DNA from: Tetrahymena elliotti 4EA | Lineage: Eukaryota > Ciliophora > Oligohymenophorea > Hymenostomatida > Tetrahymenidae | Direction of reading: 5' to 3' | NCBI GenBank assembly: GCA_000231825.2 | Contig: JH720335.1 | Coordinates: forward strand, 472,222 to 536,221 | Length of the DNA stretch: 64,000 nucleotides | In this document: positions 1 through 12,502 of the stretch, in pieces | Numbering within the stretch: position 1 is the first letter of the stretch | Layout: each line of letters starts with the position of its first letter | Notes under the pieces: model-generated | Databases searched by the model: none | What the model saw: the letters and a program-made list of their open reading frames with translations, nothing else | Told to the model about the DNA's origin: nothing | Made by a program: the position numbers and the translations under genes

Positions 1-255
1 TAAATTTTAAGGAAAAATATGCTTTAGTTTAAAATTTATGAGGAATGATATTGATTGAATGGTTATTTTTTTAAATTATTTAAATATCTAATTTTAAAAA
101 TCTTATTTAACAATCAAAACTACATTTTTATTAAGAATGTCATATTAATTAGATTTTTTGTTATTTTTTGCAAAATTTTGTTCAAAAAAAGTTAATCTAA
201 TTTTTCATATTATTAATTATTTAATTCATATTATTGTTCATATCTAAAAAAAAAA

Positions 256-3200
256 ATGTCAATAGAAAATATAATATATTTTACAAATCTAACTGATGTA
301 ATTCGTTTTCTTTTGAGATATAAATTTATTTTAATTTTTATTTATTTAAAGTTACTAAGCTCTAATTTAATTTCTTACTTAAATCTTGATACTGATCTTA
401 GGTAAAATTAAAAGTTTTTTTTTCAGTATCAAATCTTACGTGTTTAATTATAAATATGCATTTTGGAATTAATAAATAAGACTTTAATTTATGAGTGATT
501 GATAGACTGACTAATTTGTGATGATATATCAGTTTGGCTTACTTATTAATTAATTTTGAATTTTAGTTTTCATTTTAATCTCAATTTTTTTTTTTTCATT
601 CTTTTAATATTTCTTAATTTAATATTTATTTTTATTATTATTTAAAAGTGAGGAAGATATTGATGAAATTGGTGTTTAAGGATTAGGATCTGGTTTAGCA
701 AAGTGCTCTAATCTCTAAACTTTAACACTTAAACTCTTGTAAAAATAGTGTTTCAATATTAATAATGCATTTTAGAATGAATTGATAACTCTTAAATTTA
801 TGAGCAACTGACTGACTTATTTAGGTTGGTTTCCAGATATTAGTTTGGTTTACTCATTCATTAATTTTTATCATTTAAATTCAAATTTTTGTTTTTTCTC
901 TTACTTTTAAACATTTCTTTATTCAATTTTTACTTTTATAATTTGAAAAAGTGGGAGCAATATTGGCGAAATGGGTGCATAGGAATTAGGATCTGGTTTA
1001 GCAAAATGCTCTCATCTCTAAACTTTGACTCTTTAACTCTGGTAAAAATAATGTTTCTGTATTAATTATGCATTTTGGAATGAATTAATAACTTTTTTGT
1101 TTTTTCTTATTCTTTTAAATATTTTCATATTCAATATTTATAATTATTAAAAAGGATGAACAACCTTGGTGACATGGGGGCATAAAAATTAGCGTCTGGG
1201 TTAGCAAAATGCTCGAATCTCTAAACTTTGATCCTTGGTCTTGAGTAAAAATAATGTTTCAATGTTAGTTATACATGGTGGAATTAATTAATAAGACTTT
1301 AATTTATGAGTAACTGACCTACTAATTTGGGTTGGTTGGCTTATTTGATATTAGCTTTGCTTACTAACTCATTAATTTTTACTAGTTGTTTTCATTTTTA
1401 ATTCAAAATTTTGGTTTTTTCTCATTCTTTTAAATATTTTCATATTCAATATTTATTTTATAATTATTTAAAAGGACTAACAATCTTAGTGAAATTGGTG
1501 CTTAAAAATTAGTATCTGCATTAGCAAAATGCTCAAATCTCTAAACTTTGGATCTTGACCTCTCATAAAATAGTGTTTCAATAATTAATTATGCATTTTG
1601 GAATGAATTAATAAAACTTTAATTTATGAATAGCTGACTGACTTATTTATTTCGGTTAGTTTGATATTATTTGGCTTAGCATTCATTAATTTTTATTTGT
1701 TATTTTCATATTTAATTTTATTTTTTTCTCATTATTTTTCATATTTCTGTATTCAATATTTAATTAAATAATTTTTAAAAAGATCTAATAAAATCAATGA
1801 AATGGGTGCATAGGAATTAGGATCTGAGTTAGCAAAATACTCTACTAATCTCTAAACTTTGACTCTTGGCCTCAAGTAAACTTTGAAATGAATAAATTAG
1901 ACTTTAATTGATGAGGGACTTACTGACTAATATGGGTTGATGAGCTTGATATTAGTTTGGCTTACTAGCTCTTTCATTAATTTTTATTTGTTATTTTCAT
2001 TTTTGATTCAAACTTTTGTTTTTTGTCAAATTATCTCTTTATTCAATATTTATAATATTTTAAAAGGGAGAGCAATATTGGTGAAATCGGTGCATAGGGA
2101 TTAGGATCTGAGTTAGCAAATTGCTCTAATCTCAATACTTTGACTCTTTACCTCTTGTAAAAAATATTTATGGATTTTGGAATGAATTAACAAGAATTTA
2201 ATTTATGATTGAGTGACTACTAACTCATTTAGGTTAGTTAACTTGATATTAGTTTTAGCTTACTTACTTACTTATTCATTAATTTTTATTTGGTATTTTC
2301 ATTTTTAATTCAAATTTGTTCATTCTTTTAAATATTTCTTTATTCAATTTTTAGTTTAATAATTTTTTAATAGGGAGAGCAATATTGGTGAGATTGGTGC
2401 ATAAGGATTAGGATCTGGCTTAGCAAAATGCTCTAAACTCTAAACTTTGACTCTTGGCCTAGAGTAAAATTAGTTTTTCAATATTAATTATGCATTTTAG
2501 AAAGAGTGAATAACTCTTTAATTTATCAACAACTGAATAATTTAGGATGGTTTACTTGGTATGAGTTTTAGCCTACTTATTCATTAATTTTTATTAGCTA
2601 TTTTCATTTTTAATCAAAATTTTTTCATTAATTTAAATATTTCTTTATCAATTTTTAATTTTTAAATTTTTTAAAAGAAGGAGCAATATTGGTGATATGG
2701 GTGCACAAAAATTAGCTTCTGAGTTAGCAAATTGCTCTAATCTCTAAACTTTGACTCTTAGCATAGACTAAAAAGAGTTTTTCATTATTAATTATGCAAT
2801 TTGGAATCAATAATAAAAATTTAATTTATGAACAACTGATTAATTTTCATTTATTGTTTTTATATTCAATTCAAATATTTACTTTTTCTGATTCTTTATC
2901 TCTCACTTTATATTTTTAATATTTTTTAAAAGATCAAGCAATATTGGCTAAATTGGTGCGTATGGATTAGGATCAGGTTTAGCAAATTGCTATAATTTAT
3001 AAACTTTGACTCTTTAACTCTGGTAAAAATAATATTTCAATGTTAATTATGAATTTAGGAATTAGTTAAAAATATTTTCATTTATGAACAACTTACTGAT
3101 TTATTTAGGTTGGTTTGCTTCATATTAGTTTAGCTTACTCATTCATTGATTTTTATTTGTTATTTAAAATTAAAATTTTAATTTTTTTCTCATTATTTTA

Positions 3201-3734
3201 AGTATCTCTGTATTCAATATTGAATTTAATAATTTTTAAAAAGGTCTAATAATATTGATGAAATTGGTGCATAAAAATTAGCGTATGGTTTAGCAAAATG
3301 CTAGAATCTCTAAACTTTGACTCTTGACCTCTAGTAAAAATAGTCTTTAAATATTAATTATACATTTTTTCAAGAATAAATAAATAAAGACTTTAATTTA
3401 TGAGCAACTGACTGACTAATTTGGGTTTGTTGGATATTTGATATTAATTTTGCTTAAGCATTCATTAATTTTCATTTTTAATTCAAATTTTTGTTTTTTT
3501 CTTATTCTTTTATTTTATTTACAATTTTTCAAAAGTGAGAATAATATTAGCGAATTAATTTTGATTGATTCATATTTTGAGAATATAATTAAAAAATAGA
3601 TTTTATGGTATGTGAATATTTAAAAATTATTATGTTTTTATGTAAATAATAAGAATGTTTAAGAAATCGTTAAAGATTATTATGCTGATAAAAAATCTAC
3701 TTATTAGTAAATAAAATTTGGCTTGAATGTTTGA
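256..3734 (+). CDS. Leucine-rich repeat protein built from tandem exon-intron units; possibly decaying
   Basis: Predicted 415-residue LRR protein, role unknown. LRR proteins of this ribonuclease-inhibitor-like style are protein-interaction scaffolds. Exon 1 (256-401) opens with ATG and ends in phase 2. Ten homologous exons follow, starting at 649, 952, 1155, 1475, 1783, 2067, 2374, 2678, 2933 and 3244. Nine are exactly 90 nt and one (1783-1875) is 93 nt. The last exon is 3536-3734, ending in TGA. Each internal exon encodes one repeat of the form NIGEIGAQGLGSGLAKCSNL followed by QTLTLDL. All introns are phase 2, so units can be gained, lost or skipped without frame change. Two donors are damaged: after 1564 the GT reads AT, and after 2767 it reads CT. 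The gene is therefore either partly non-functional or spliced around those units. The LRR nature is clear; the intactness of the full model is not. Confidence 0.6.
645..3540 (+). repeat. Tandem array of about 300-bp LRR exon-plus-intron units (array 1)
   Basis: Ten full units and a truncated eleventh. Exon starts are spaced 203-320 bp apart, mostly about 300. Both the 90-nt exon and the roughly 200-nt intron are recognisably homologous from unit to unit. Introns begin near GTAAAAATAGTGTTTCAAT and end in a poly-T stretch followed by TTTTTAAAAG. This shows that whole genomic units were duplicated, not only the coding part. Confidence 0.9.
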
Positions 3735-3905
3735 AAATTATTATGTTTTTATGTAAATTTTAAGAGTGTTTAAGAAGGAGTTAAAGATTATTTTTACAAG
3801 AACTAGCTAATTAATTATGATTATTTGATTGATAATTTGAGAATACATTTAAAAATAGATTTTATGATCTACTTAACTTGATTGAAAAAGACAATTTAGA
3901 ATAGG
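3560..3905. repeat. Short degenerate direct repeats around the end of LRR array 1
   Basis: A segment starting near 3615 and containing TTATTATGTTTTTATGTAAA recurs about 111 bp later, near 3726. A second motif, ending AATAGATTTTATG, occurs near 3590 and again near 3850. These repeats overlap the predicted terminal LRR exon, so that exon may be repeat-derived. The stretch 3735-4071 holds only this AT-rich repeat DNA and presumably the promoter of the next gene. Confidence 0.55.
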
Positions 3906-4071
3906 AGGTAATCAGAAATTTAAGGAACTTGTTAGGAATATTTAAAAAAGTTGCAAACATATGTCAAAAATATATAGTAAATTAAATTTTTTAAGAATTA
4001 ATTTAGATTGTTGATAAGAGTTTATTAAAATAGTAAATTGAAGGAAATAAATAGCAAAAAGATTTAAGCAA

Positions 4072-5836
4072 ATGAGTAAAATTTAAATGACTTTCTCAAT
4101 AATCAATCTCATGATTGGTGAGACTGCTTTGGTACTTCCAGTATTATTCAATACAGAAGGATATATTTCTTGTTCTTTAGTTCTTGTTCTTTAGGGATTT
4201 ATATCTTATAAGACATGTGGAATATTAGTAGCAAACTTAAAACCAAAAGAAAGAGATGTTTCTGATTCAATATAGAGAATATTAGGCATAAAATGGTGGA
4301 AATTCTTCTAAATATTAAGTTGCATTTATCTCTACTTAGTTTCATTGCAATATTTTTTACTCTGCAATAATATGATTTATCGTATGATCACCTTTTTAAT
4401 GCTTGTTAGTGGAAATGATAATTTTGCACATCCATCTCAATTTAGTTACAGCTAGTTCTCCTTATAATATTTAGGATATATATCAGCAATACCAATAGGA
4501 TTTCTTACATTCATAAAGAAAATGGATATTCTAGTTAAAATATCAGAATATGGCATTTATTCTATATTTTCATTTATTATTTTCATCCTTACAATATTCA
4601 TATCCAATGTTGCATCTGGTAGATTAGGCCAAAGTTCTTCCTCAGTTAATCTATGGTCTTTCGATATAGGAAATGTATCTGGTGCATCAGCAATAGGTTA
4701 TTCAGTTCATACCACTATAGGTCCAGTGATTAAGCAACATAAAAATTAAGATGAAAACTATAAAGTATTAGGATTAGCTTATTTTAGTGTGTTTTTGATT
4801 TACCTTTCAATAGGCTTATTTGGAGGACTAGGAATATTAGGTACTTTGCTTTCTTATAAATTAAAATGAACATTAAAATTAATTGAATAGGCTTTCAATT
4901 TCACTATTATCTTTATAAAAATGATAGCAAAAAATAAAAAATATTAATAAAATTATTTCAATATTTAAAGGAAGAGACTTGAGAGCTGATATTGGAGAAA
5001 ACATTAATGATTATTTTTCTTAAACGGATGTAAAATAATAAATATTAACAAAGTTAAATTCAAACTAATTGAAATATTTAAATAGATTTCTATATTTGTA
5101 GTCTAGATTCTTTATTTTGTTAATCTAATAACATGTCTCCCTATGTCTTTTTTTATATCCAGATCAAGACTCTTTTAGTTTTTCTATAGTGAAAGAGAGC
5201 CTCCTTAACAATTATTTATAGGATTTAACTTAGTTTATGTCCTTTTATGTGTTGTTCTATAGAATATCCCATCAATTAAATCTGAAGATCTAATGAATGT
5301 CAATGGTGCTATTACTTGCTTCTTTACTATGTATTTGATTCCAATTATATTGCATTTTTAAGCATACCATGGACAAGACTCATTAATGTTGAAACTTAAG
5401 AAAAGTATATCTAAAATAGGTAGAACTATAATTATTAATATTCAAATTAAAGAAAAAATTTAAAAATATTAAAATAGGTGTGATAGATGATTCAGAAATA
5501 GCATTAGAAAGCACATTATTATCTGGTGTTAAAAAAGAGGACAAATATAATTTATTTATAAATGAAGACGAAGACTCAGATGATGATTCTAATGAAGAAG
5601 TCTATTAAACAAATCAAGATTAGTAAAATCCTAAATAAATGAAATAAACTCTCAAAGATAAAAAAGAATTTGAAGAACAAAAAAAGAAACTCATCGAAAA
5701 CCAATCTAAAAACTTTTCAATAATATTTTATGGTATAATAGGTTTAATTGGTTTAATGAGTTTAATTTATGGCATCATTGCATTAGCAAGGAAATTCTTC
5801 AGTTCAAATCCTGACTCTATTCTTGATGATGACTGA
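4072..5836 (+). CDS. Transmembrane amino acid transporter (Aa_trans / SLC36-SLC38 type)
   Basis: Predicted 506-residue polytopic membrane protein of the amino acid/auxin permease superfamily, which moves amino acids across plasma or vacuolar membranes. Exons are 4072-4840, 4971-5029, 5086-5419 and 5478-5836. The short introns have GT/AG ends and together give an open 507-codon frame. The N-terminus matches the family signature: INLMIGETALVLP resembles the conserved first helix. Further hydrophobic helices follow, then the typical inter-helix stretch GENINDYF, then a helix ending ITCLPMSFFISRSRLFQFF, where many family members have a proline-containing motif. An acidic Asp/Glu- and Gln-rich loop (about residues 400-460) precedes the last helix. 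Substrate cannot be read from sequence. An alternative start is the in-frame ATG at 4087. Confidence 0.8.
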
Positions 5837-6427
5837 TCCCAAAATCCTTTCAAAATAAAATTCTAAATAATAGTTGAATCAAATAAATCATATAATGTTA
5901 TATTAATAATACTAAAAATATTCTTAAATTAGACCAACAATAAATAATTCATTCTTAAAATAGTTTAATTAAATTTTGCTAAGGTCTTATATGATAATTT
6001 GAATATTTAACTCTCAAAAACGCGAACAAACAAACAAAACAATAAATAAATAAAAAACAAAAATTTATCATTCTAAAGATTCTAAAGGAAAAGTTGTATA
6101 TAAAAACATTTAGACAGGTATGAGATAATTAGGTATGTAAGTGATTAGTTACTACATTATTCAGTTAGTAAGGTTAGAAATTACAGAAAAGAGAATAGTT
6201 AATAAATTTATTTAAAATAAATATATATATTATAAATAACAAGTAAGAAAGTAATTATTTTTCAATTAGTATTTATTTACATTAATAGCTAGCTGGATGG
6301 ATATATGTGTTTATACTAAAATAATATTATTTTTATTTTATTTTACAGTTTTAATAGTACTTTTATTTCTTTTTTTAGTAATTTATTAATAACATATTAG
6401 TTTCTATAATTAAATTTATCATTTAAA
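5837..6427. other. Convergent 3' intergenic region, no gene seen
   Basis: About 590 bp between the stop codons of two convergent genes. It holds AT-rich DNA with ACAAACAAAAC-like and TAAATAAATA runs. Only 3' UTRs are expected here. Confidence 0.6.
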
Positions 6428-8204
6428 TCAATCAAGAGCAACTATACTATCTTCGAAGTCATTCGATCCTTATTGGGCATCTTATGGATTGATTTTTAAG
6501 GGAAATTTATATACAATTCCTTTTTTAGTATCTAAAAAGACTACTCTTTTAGTGTCTTTATTGTATGTTGCATACATAATATTTGGATAGCCAATTTAAA
6601 AGTATGATACAATTTGCATATCATATCCAAAACCTTTCATAATGTAAACATTTTTCTTTGAACAACATGGTTCTACAAAATAATAATTATTTAAACCTGC
6701 TATGGGAATAATTCTAGAATAACTCAAAAACACATTTTTCATAGTTGTAGGTTAATTAGTAGGAACATCATACATTGAAGGCCAGTCATCTTTTCTAATA
6801 AATTTAAATTCAATTTAATACAATTTTTAGATAATTATTTATATGAATAGAATAGAATTATATAAATACCCGCAAAAGACAATTCTTCTTTCATTAACTT
6901 TATTGAGAGTGAATCCATTAGAAAAATCTGTGCTGAGAGATTCATTAACTTTAGTTTCAATATCTAGACTACAAAGTAACTTTTCAAATGAAAATATTAG
7001 TTTATCAGAAGTTTTTTCAAGGTCAATCACAAAACTATCAAAAATTTAAATGCTTTCTTGTTTAGTAATTTTATGTGAGAGACCAACAGAGACAATTTAT
7101 TGAGCTGTTGAACAATCATAAACCTATTTTTTTAATTTGCAAATATTTCTAAAATGCTATGCTAGATATTAAAAATAAATAGTGTGAAATCAATTAAACC
7201 ATTCAAATAAAAAATGGATCTATTTTATATAATGGGGTAAAATAATGATTAATAGTCTTTTACTGTTATTAAGGTACCGTCTTGGCCTACTGCTAGCTAT
7301 GAAAACACTGCAAGAAAATTTTTGCTTGCATGAACTATGTATGCAACATTTGCTTCACTTTATATGAATTAAGTCTACTTAAAGTTACTTGAATCAAAAA
7401 TTCTGAATTAAAGATTTTATTTATCATAGAAGACTACACTTCTGGAGGGGATTGCATAACCTACGAAATCATAATTGGCAGGTATGTTATATGTACGCTA
7501 AATAATTATTTTAGGATGCAAAGTAGCAACTAATACTTGATCTTGCTCAACAATTAAGTAATTTTCTGCATCTTCAACACTAGAACCTGCCATAGAATAT
7601 ATTCTTTTTGCTTTGGTATGTACAGGTATTAGTCTATATGTTTTACGGCAGTGATTTATAAAGCCAATAACTGTTATAGTGATCATAATTCCAAAATTTA
7701 AATATCTCATATAATCACCCTTTTTTTATAAAATTAGCCATTCAGGTTTGAATAGAAAAGTTTTTTGAAAGAATATAGTAACGCATTTAAAATAGAAAGT
7801 AGCAAAAAAATAATGAATTATAATTAATGAAGATAATTTACTTCTAGAAGAAATGTATAAAGGAAATTGTATAGATAGAATAAGTTATATTTGATAAAAT
7901 CATGCACATAATATGGTGTTGGAAATAACCCAGTGAATTCCACAACTGAAGGTAAAAAATTGCCAACAATATCTAGTAGAAATACTTTGCAGGGTAATTC
8001 ATCCATCATATTGAAATCTCTTGTTACATCTTGCAAATAAATGAGAAGAGCTATCTCAAGAGTGTTATATAATAGTCCATGAAGAGGTCTTGGAATGCAA
8101 TTAAAGAAGATTAAAAACAACTAAGCCCCTAAGCTAAAAGGATTTTCAGCTCTGCTAAAATAATTAAGAGAAATAGCACACAAGCAGGTAGCTACAAAAA
8201 ACAT
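6428..8204 (-). CDS. Hypothetical membrane protein, 538 residues
   Basis: I do not recognise the family. Minus-strand exons are 8204-7842, 7719-7200 and 7161-6428, giving 539 codons. The introns (7720-7841, 122 nt; 7162-7199, 38 nt) preserve phase, although the second is unusually short. The protein starts MFFVATCLCAISLNYFSRAE, which looks like a signal peptide or signal anchor. Further hydrophobic stretches follow in the first 160 residues, including one reading YLNFGIMITITVIGFI. The rest is soluble-looking and moderately rich in aromatic residues. It contains PANYDFVGYAIPSRSVVFYD, and its C-terminal third is rich in paired Tyr/Asp. The C-terminal part could fold as a beta-rich extracellular or luminal domain, but that is inference. 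The gene converges on the amino acid transporter. Confidence 0.65.
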
Positions 8205-9361
8205 ATTTAGATTAAATCTATTTATTTATATATTTATTACTTTTAAAAACTATTTGTTATTACTTAGATATTTAGGAAAATCTGATATTATTAATAATCT
8301 GACTAGTCCTCAACATTCATTAATAACAAGAAACATTTATTTCTATCCATCATTTAGTGCTTTTAATCCAAACAAGCAAGTAAAACACAAATTAATTAAC
8401 AATTCATCCTATAATGTGAATCTGTATGGCATTTATTCTTATTTTTAAATAATTTTTAAAAATTGTTGCCAAATCAGTAACAAATTTTATAAAAACTCCA
8501 AATTGAAGTCATAATTATTTTTAATTAATTTATTTTACACTTTAAAAAATACAAGTTATGATTTAATTACTTTATTCAAGTAAAAAAATGAAATTCTATC
8601 TGTTTAAACCCAGACTTTTCTTATCAAACTCATTTAGTCTCATTAACAGCACTTTTACTAAATTTAAATATTCTATTTAATTAATTTTTATTTAAAAAAA
8701 CAATCTTATTTTCAAGTATTTGAAAATAAACTAAATAATTAATTTTTATTTAAAAAAACATTCTTATTTTCAAGTATTTGAAAATAAACTAAAATAAATT
8801 TACTTTTAACTTTTCATAGAAAAAAGAAAAATTTTAATAAATGTTTATTTTAAAAATTTTATATTTTTTTTCAACCTTATCAAAAAATAATTAATCACAA
8901 AATTTTAATTAAATTTAGATATTACATTTAAATCATGATTTTTTCATTTTGTTTATTGTTTAAAATAAAAACTATTCGACATCAAAATTCAATATCATAA
9001 TTGTTAATATTTTTAATTAAATTAATCTTTTTAATGGATTTAATCAAAATAAAATATACTCTTATTTATTTTTATTTGTAAATTTATTTAAAATTGAATT
9101 TAAATTCTAATTAGTAAGTTATTCATTTTTATTTTGTGATAAATTTTTGTCAAAAATAGATCAAAAATAAAATAGTTTGAAGACTGCTATCATGTTAATT
9201 TAAAATGAAGAAGGTATAAAATATATATAAAAGTTATTTTAAAAATTTTTTTATATACATTGATTTTATATAATGCAAGTTAAAAATTTTTGTTTTTTTT
9301 TTGTTAAATTTGTTTGTCCTATTTACAGTGGTTATTAATATTTATTTTACTTTAATAGTTC
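8205..9361. other. Intergenic AT-rich region with a 58-bp tandem duplication
   Basis: No coding exon recognised. It presumably contains the promoter of the membrane protein gene, which reads leftward from 8204, and the 3' end of the TPR gene. A local tandem duplication is annotated separately. Confidence 0.5.
8681..8796. repeat. Two-copy 58-bp direct repeat
   Basis: Copy 1 starts at 8681 and copy 2 at 8739. They are nearly identical and both contain CTTATTTTCAAGTATTTGAA, in which TTTTCAAGTA..TTGAAAA forms an imperfect palindrome. It looks like a recent tandem duplication in non-coding DNA. No function is evident. Confidence 0.85.
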
Positions 9362-10819
9362 TCACATTATGTAAATTCCTTAAGTATTTTGGCCATTTTT
9401 TCTTAGAATAAACTCAGCTACAATGTCTGAAAGAAGACTTTCATATTTTTTCTTTAGGGAATACGGGTCATGAATTTATTCATTAAGCATTTTCTACCTA
9501 TCTTCATCTAAGTGGTTGAGGAGTACTTATTGTTTTTATTATTAATTAGGGTCTGAAAATTTAACAATTTAGTGTATCCTGTTCATAGTTGATTCATAGG
9601 TTTCTTTATCATTCATCATTTATTTAAGTCTAACTTGGTAAGGAATTTTGTACTTAGATGGGTCATTGAAATTTCTATTTTTTTATTCAAACTTTTCTTT
9701 TTCTTTCTTTCTCTTTTCGAGCTCTTTTACAACAACTTAAGGTAGAGCCATTCTCTTTTTGATTCTTGGCTCTTAAATTGGTTCTCCAATGTCACGATAA
9801 AATTACAATCTTTCTTCTTCTTACTTTTTCTATAAGGAATAAATAGGAGTTGAAATTTCAAAGTAAAACTCTTTCTCTTTTATCATCTACTCAAGTAAAA
9901 CCCTACCATTACAAGTCTTATAATTATATATTTTATATTTATCACAAGTGCTTTATAAACTATTTTAGTTGTTTATAAAATTAAAAGATTGTTTTGTTTT
10001 ATATTCTTCTTATTCTGTAATTACTTTATCATTATCATAAATATTTATTATTGGTAAACTCAACTTCCCAAAAAGAATTCTGCTAAAGCCTTCTGTTTTA
10101 CAGTCTAAATAATAAAAGAATTCCTAAACATCTTGCTCAGCCATTATTCTATTTGGTGATTCAAAACATTCATAATCTCCATCCATAAATTTATCATGAT
10201 AAAATTTAGATAATGCAAGATCCCCAACATAATAATAGTTCAATCCAAGCTTATCATATAGAAATATCTCTTAATTTGTATCCTTCAGCACCCATGCATA
10301 CTATAAAGCTATTATAAATCAAAATTAAATCATTTCTTTAAAAATTATAAGCAAAGATTAAATTAAAAAATGAAAAAATGTTAAAATACCTTTTTTAAGA
10401 ACTTTAATTGATGCATTGTAATCCTTTAGACCAGTAGAGCATTCAGCAATCTGTTTTAAAAATTCAATTTTTTTCTGATAATTTTATGTATAATCACATA
10501 TTATTTTGCCTTAACTTAAAAAGAAAAGTGCTTTATCATAATCCAGAAAATCAATATAGACTTTAGAGATAAAAAGCAATAGATTTAAAAAGCAATTTAT
10601 ATCATTTAAATCTACTAAAGTATTCAGTAATTAAATCACCAAAAACAAAGTATGTTCTATATCTTTCCTTTATATAGAAGATATTAAATCATACCACTTA
10701 TTCGTAAAATGGTTAAGCAGCCTTTTACAATCTTAGTCTTAGTGAATCTATAATTAACTTAACTTTAATCTATTTTGTAACATCCTCTTCAAACTTCTAA
10801 TTACATTATTCTCACTCAT
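9362..10819 (-). CDS. TPR-repeat, coiled-coil protein
   Basis: Predicted 458-residue protein from exons 10819-10390 and 10308-9362 (intron 10309-10389). The first 200 residues form helix pairs of tetratricopeptide character, for example YDKLGLNYYYVGDLALSKFY. The preceding pair runs from LKDYNASIKVLKKA into LQYAWVLKDTNQE across the splice junction, which supports the model. The C-terminal half is highly charged, with runs such as KELEKRKKEKEKF, and is probably helical. Ciliate proteins of this build are often ciliary or basal-body associated, but nothing here proves it. The frame stays open upstream of the chosen ATG, back to a TGA at 10952-10954, with a Ser/Arg-rich coding-like composition but no ATG. 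An extra 5' exon is therefore possible and the start is uncertain. Confidence 0.7.
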
Positions 10820-11182
10820 TTTAGAGATACTCGTTACATTCGAACTACTAGAAACCCCTGAATTCTTACGTCTAAGCAAAATAGTTGACTCCTAATGTTT
10901 ATCAATACTCTCACTCCTCTTCTTTCTCTCATGACTTACACTATCTTTAAATCAAAAATAATTAAACTTTAAATGAATCTACTAATTTCTAAAATATTTA
11001 TTTTTTTCATTCATTCAATAAGCTTTTTAAATTTCTAAATTTCATAGTTGTTTTATTTTATTTCAAACATTTATTATATTTTATTTTATATGTAATTAAA
11101 GTATTAAATAGAATAAAAAATGAAATACTAATTTTATTTAGACTTTTTAAATAGAAAAAGAATCTTTTGAAAAGTTGAAATC
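10820..11182. other. Short intergenic region, possible extra 5' coding sequence
   Basis: Positions 10820-10951 continue the minus-strand TPR frame with Ser/Arg-rich codons but no ATG. This may be part of an upstream exon. From 10955 to 11182 I see only AT-rich DNA, presumably promoter and the 3' end of the next minus-strand gene. Confidence 0.4.
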
Positions 11183-12502
11183 TCAAAAAAAAGGTTAAAT
11201 TTGTGAATTGAAAAATTTTAGATGAAAATAGTTTTTTTTGTTTGAGCTTCCATCTGATTTGGGAATATAAATCTAATAAAATAGTTATTTTTTTAAAACT
11301 GATTATGATATGGATTTGTTTATGAATGAGTAAGATGAGTAAAAATTACTTAAAGTTGGAATGATGGGTTGAATTGATTAATATCTATGTGTTTTCCTGC
11401 TTCTTTAATTAGAATTATTAACAAGAATAGGAGAAGGAATCAGTGTTAAGGAGGTAATTGAATTGTTATGCTGAGGATTTGGTGGTGCAGAGTGATCTAA
11501 ATATTAGATACTTCCTCTGTTAAATAATTAATCTACAGATGGTTCTGAGAGGATAAATATTTTACTTGGTTATTCTTGATTGGAAGATATTTTACTAAAT
11601 TCATTTAATAATGTTTCATCATTTTGAGAAAGAGAACGTACTTTAGGATTGTATGAATAAGAGTTATTTGTATTAGGAGCAGTAAAATTGTATGCTTGTG
11701 TAAAAGCTCTTTTGTTTTCAGAATTTTAACATTCATTTAGAATTCGCTATAATCCAACTGTTAACTCATTATTTTAATGTTTTAAAGGAGACAGAACTCC
11801 ACTGTTTTAAATATAACTTTTGTTTAAGCTCGTTGGTGATTAGAATCTTGATGAAGGATTTTCACAAACTGATTTATTCAATCTACTTTCTTTGCTGGAT
11901 TGCTCACTAGTAGTTGTGGGTGAAGCAAATCTTCTTCTTCTGGGAGTTTAGCAGTTTGTTGATACTGATTCGCTTTAGGATTTTAAATGATTGCTTTAGA
12001 GAGTCTTAGAATTATAAACATCCTCTCTTCCTAAAATAGATGGCCTTTTTGAAGACTCGATAAAAGATTTATTAATTTTTGCTTCTTAATTAACCATAAT
12101 ACTTGCTAATCTAACTCTACTTTTTTATTAAGAGCGAAGTATATTATAATCGAATTATTTCTTTAATGATTCAGAAAGCCCACTTTGATTTTAAGTAATA
12201 CTTTATTTTCTGCTCTAGTAAATAACATTTTAAGATTGAATTTGGATTTTATTTTGATTTAGTTAATCTAACTTATTTGTATTTATTGTAATTTATTCAT
12301 TTCCACCTTCTAAATATTATGAATATTCATTTGTTTAATTTATTTTTGGTAATCTAAATGCAGTCAATTAATCTAAGCCTCCTGAATAGAAAAGCGCTTT
12401 TTCAGTTAGCTGTTATTTAGCTAAGGTTTTCATTTATTTTTGGTGATTTTAATTAAGCTAATGCTTATATAATTCAAAATTGCTTAAGTTATCATCATCC
12501 AT
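11183..12502 (-). CDS. Hypothetical Gln/Asn/Ser-rich protein, 439 residues
   Basis: Single-exon minus-strand frame of 440 codons, open only in the ciliate code. It starts at ATG 12502 (MDDDNLSNFELYKHQ) and ends in TGA at 11183-11185. No domain was recognised. The composition is strongly biased to Gln, Asn and Ser, with basic patches such as TPRRRRFASPTTT and several Ser-Pro and Thr-Pro sites. That suggests a largely disordered, phosphorylatable protein. Uninterrupted openness over 1.3 kb and a well-defined ATG support it as a real gene. The AT-rich flanks contain many TGA triplets in this frame. Confidence 0.65.

Noticed and set aside
645..3540. Regular repeats with about 300-bp spacing considered as a satellite or CRISPR-like array
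   Set aside because: The conserved 90-nt blocks are open reading frames with LRR consensus and splice signals at both edges. Unit size and eukaryotic context exclude CRISPR.
10955..11060. Candidate extra first exon for the TPR gene on the minus strand
   Set aside because: No ATG-started frame here could be joined in phase to the open Ser/Arg-rich frame with a plausible intron.
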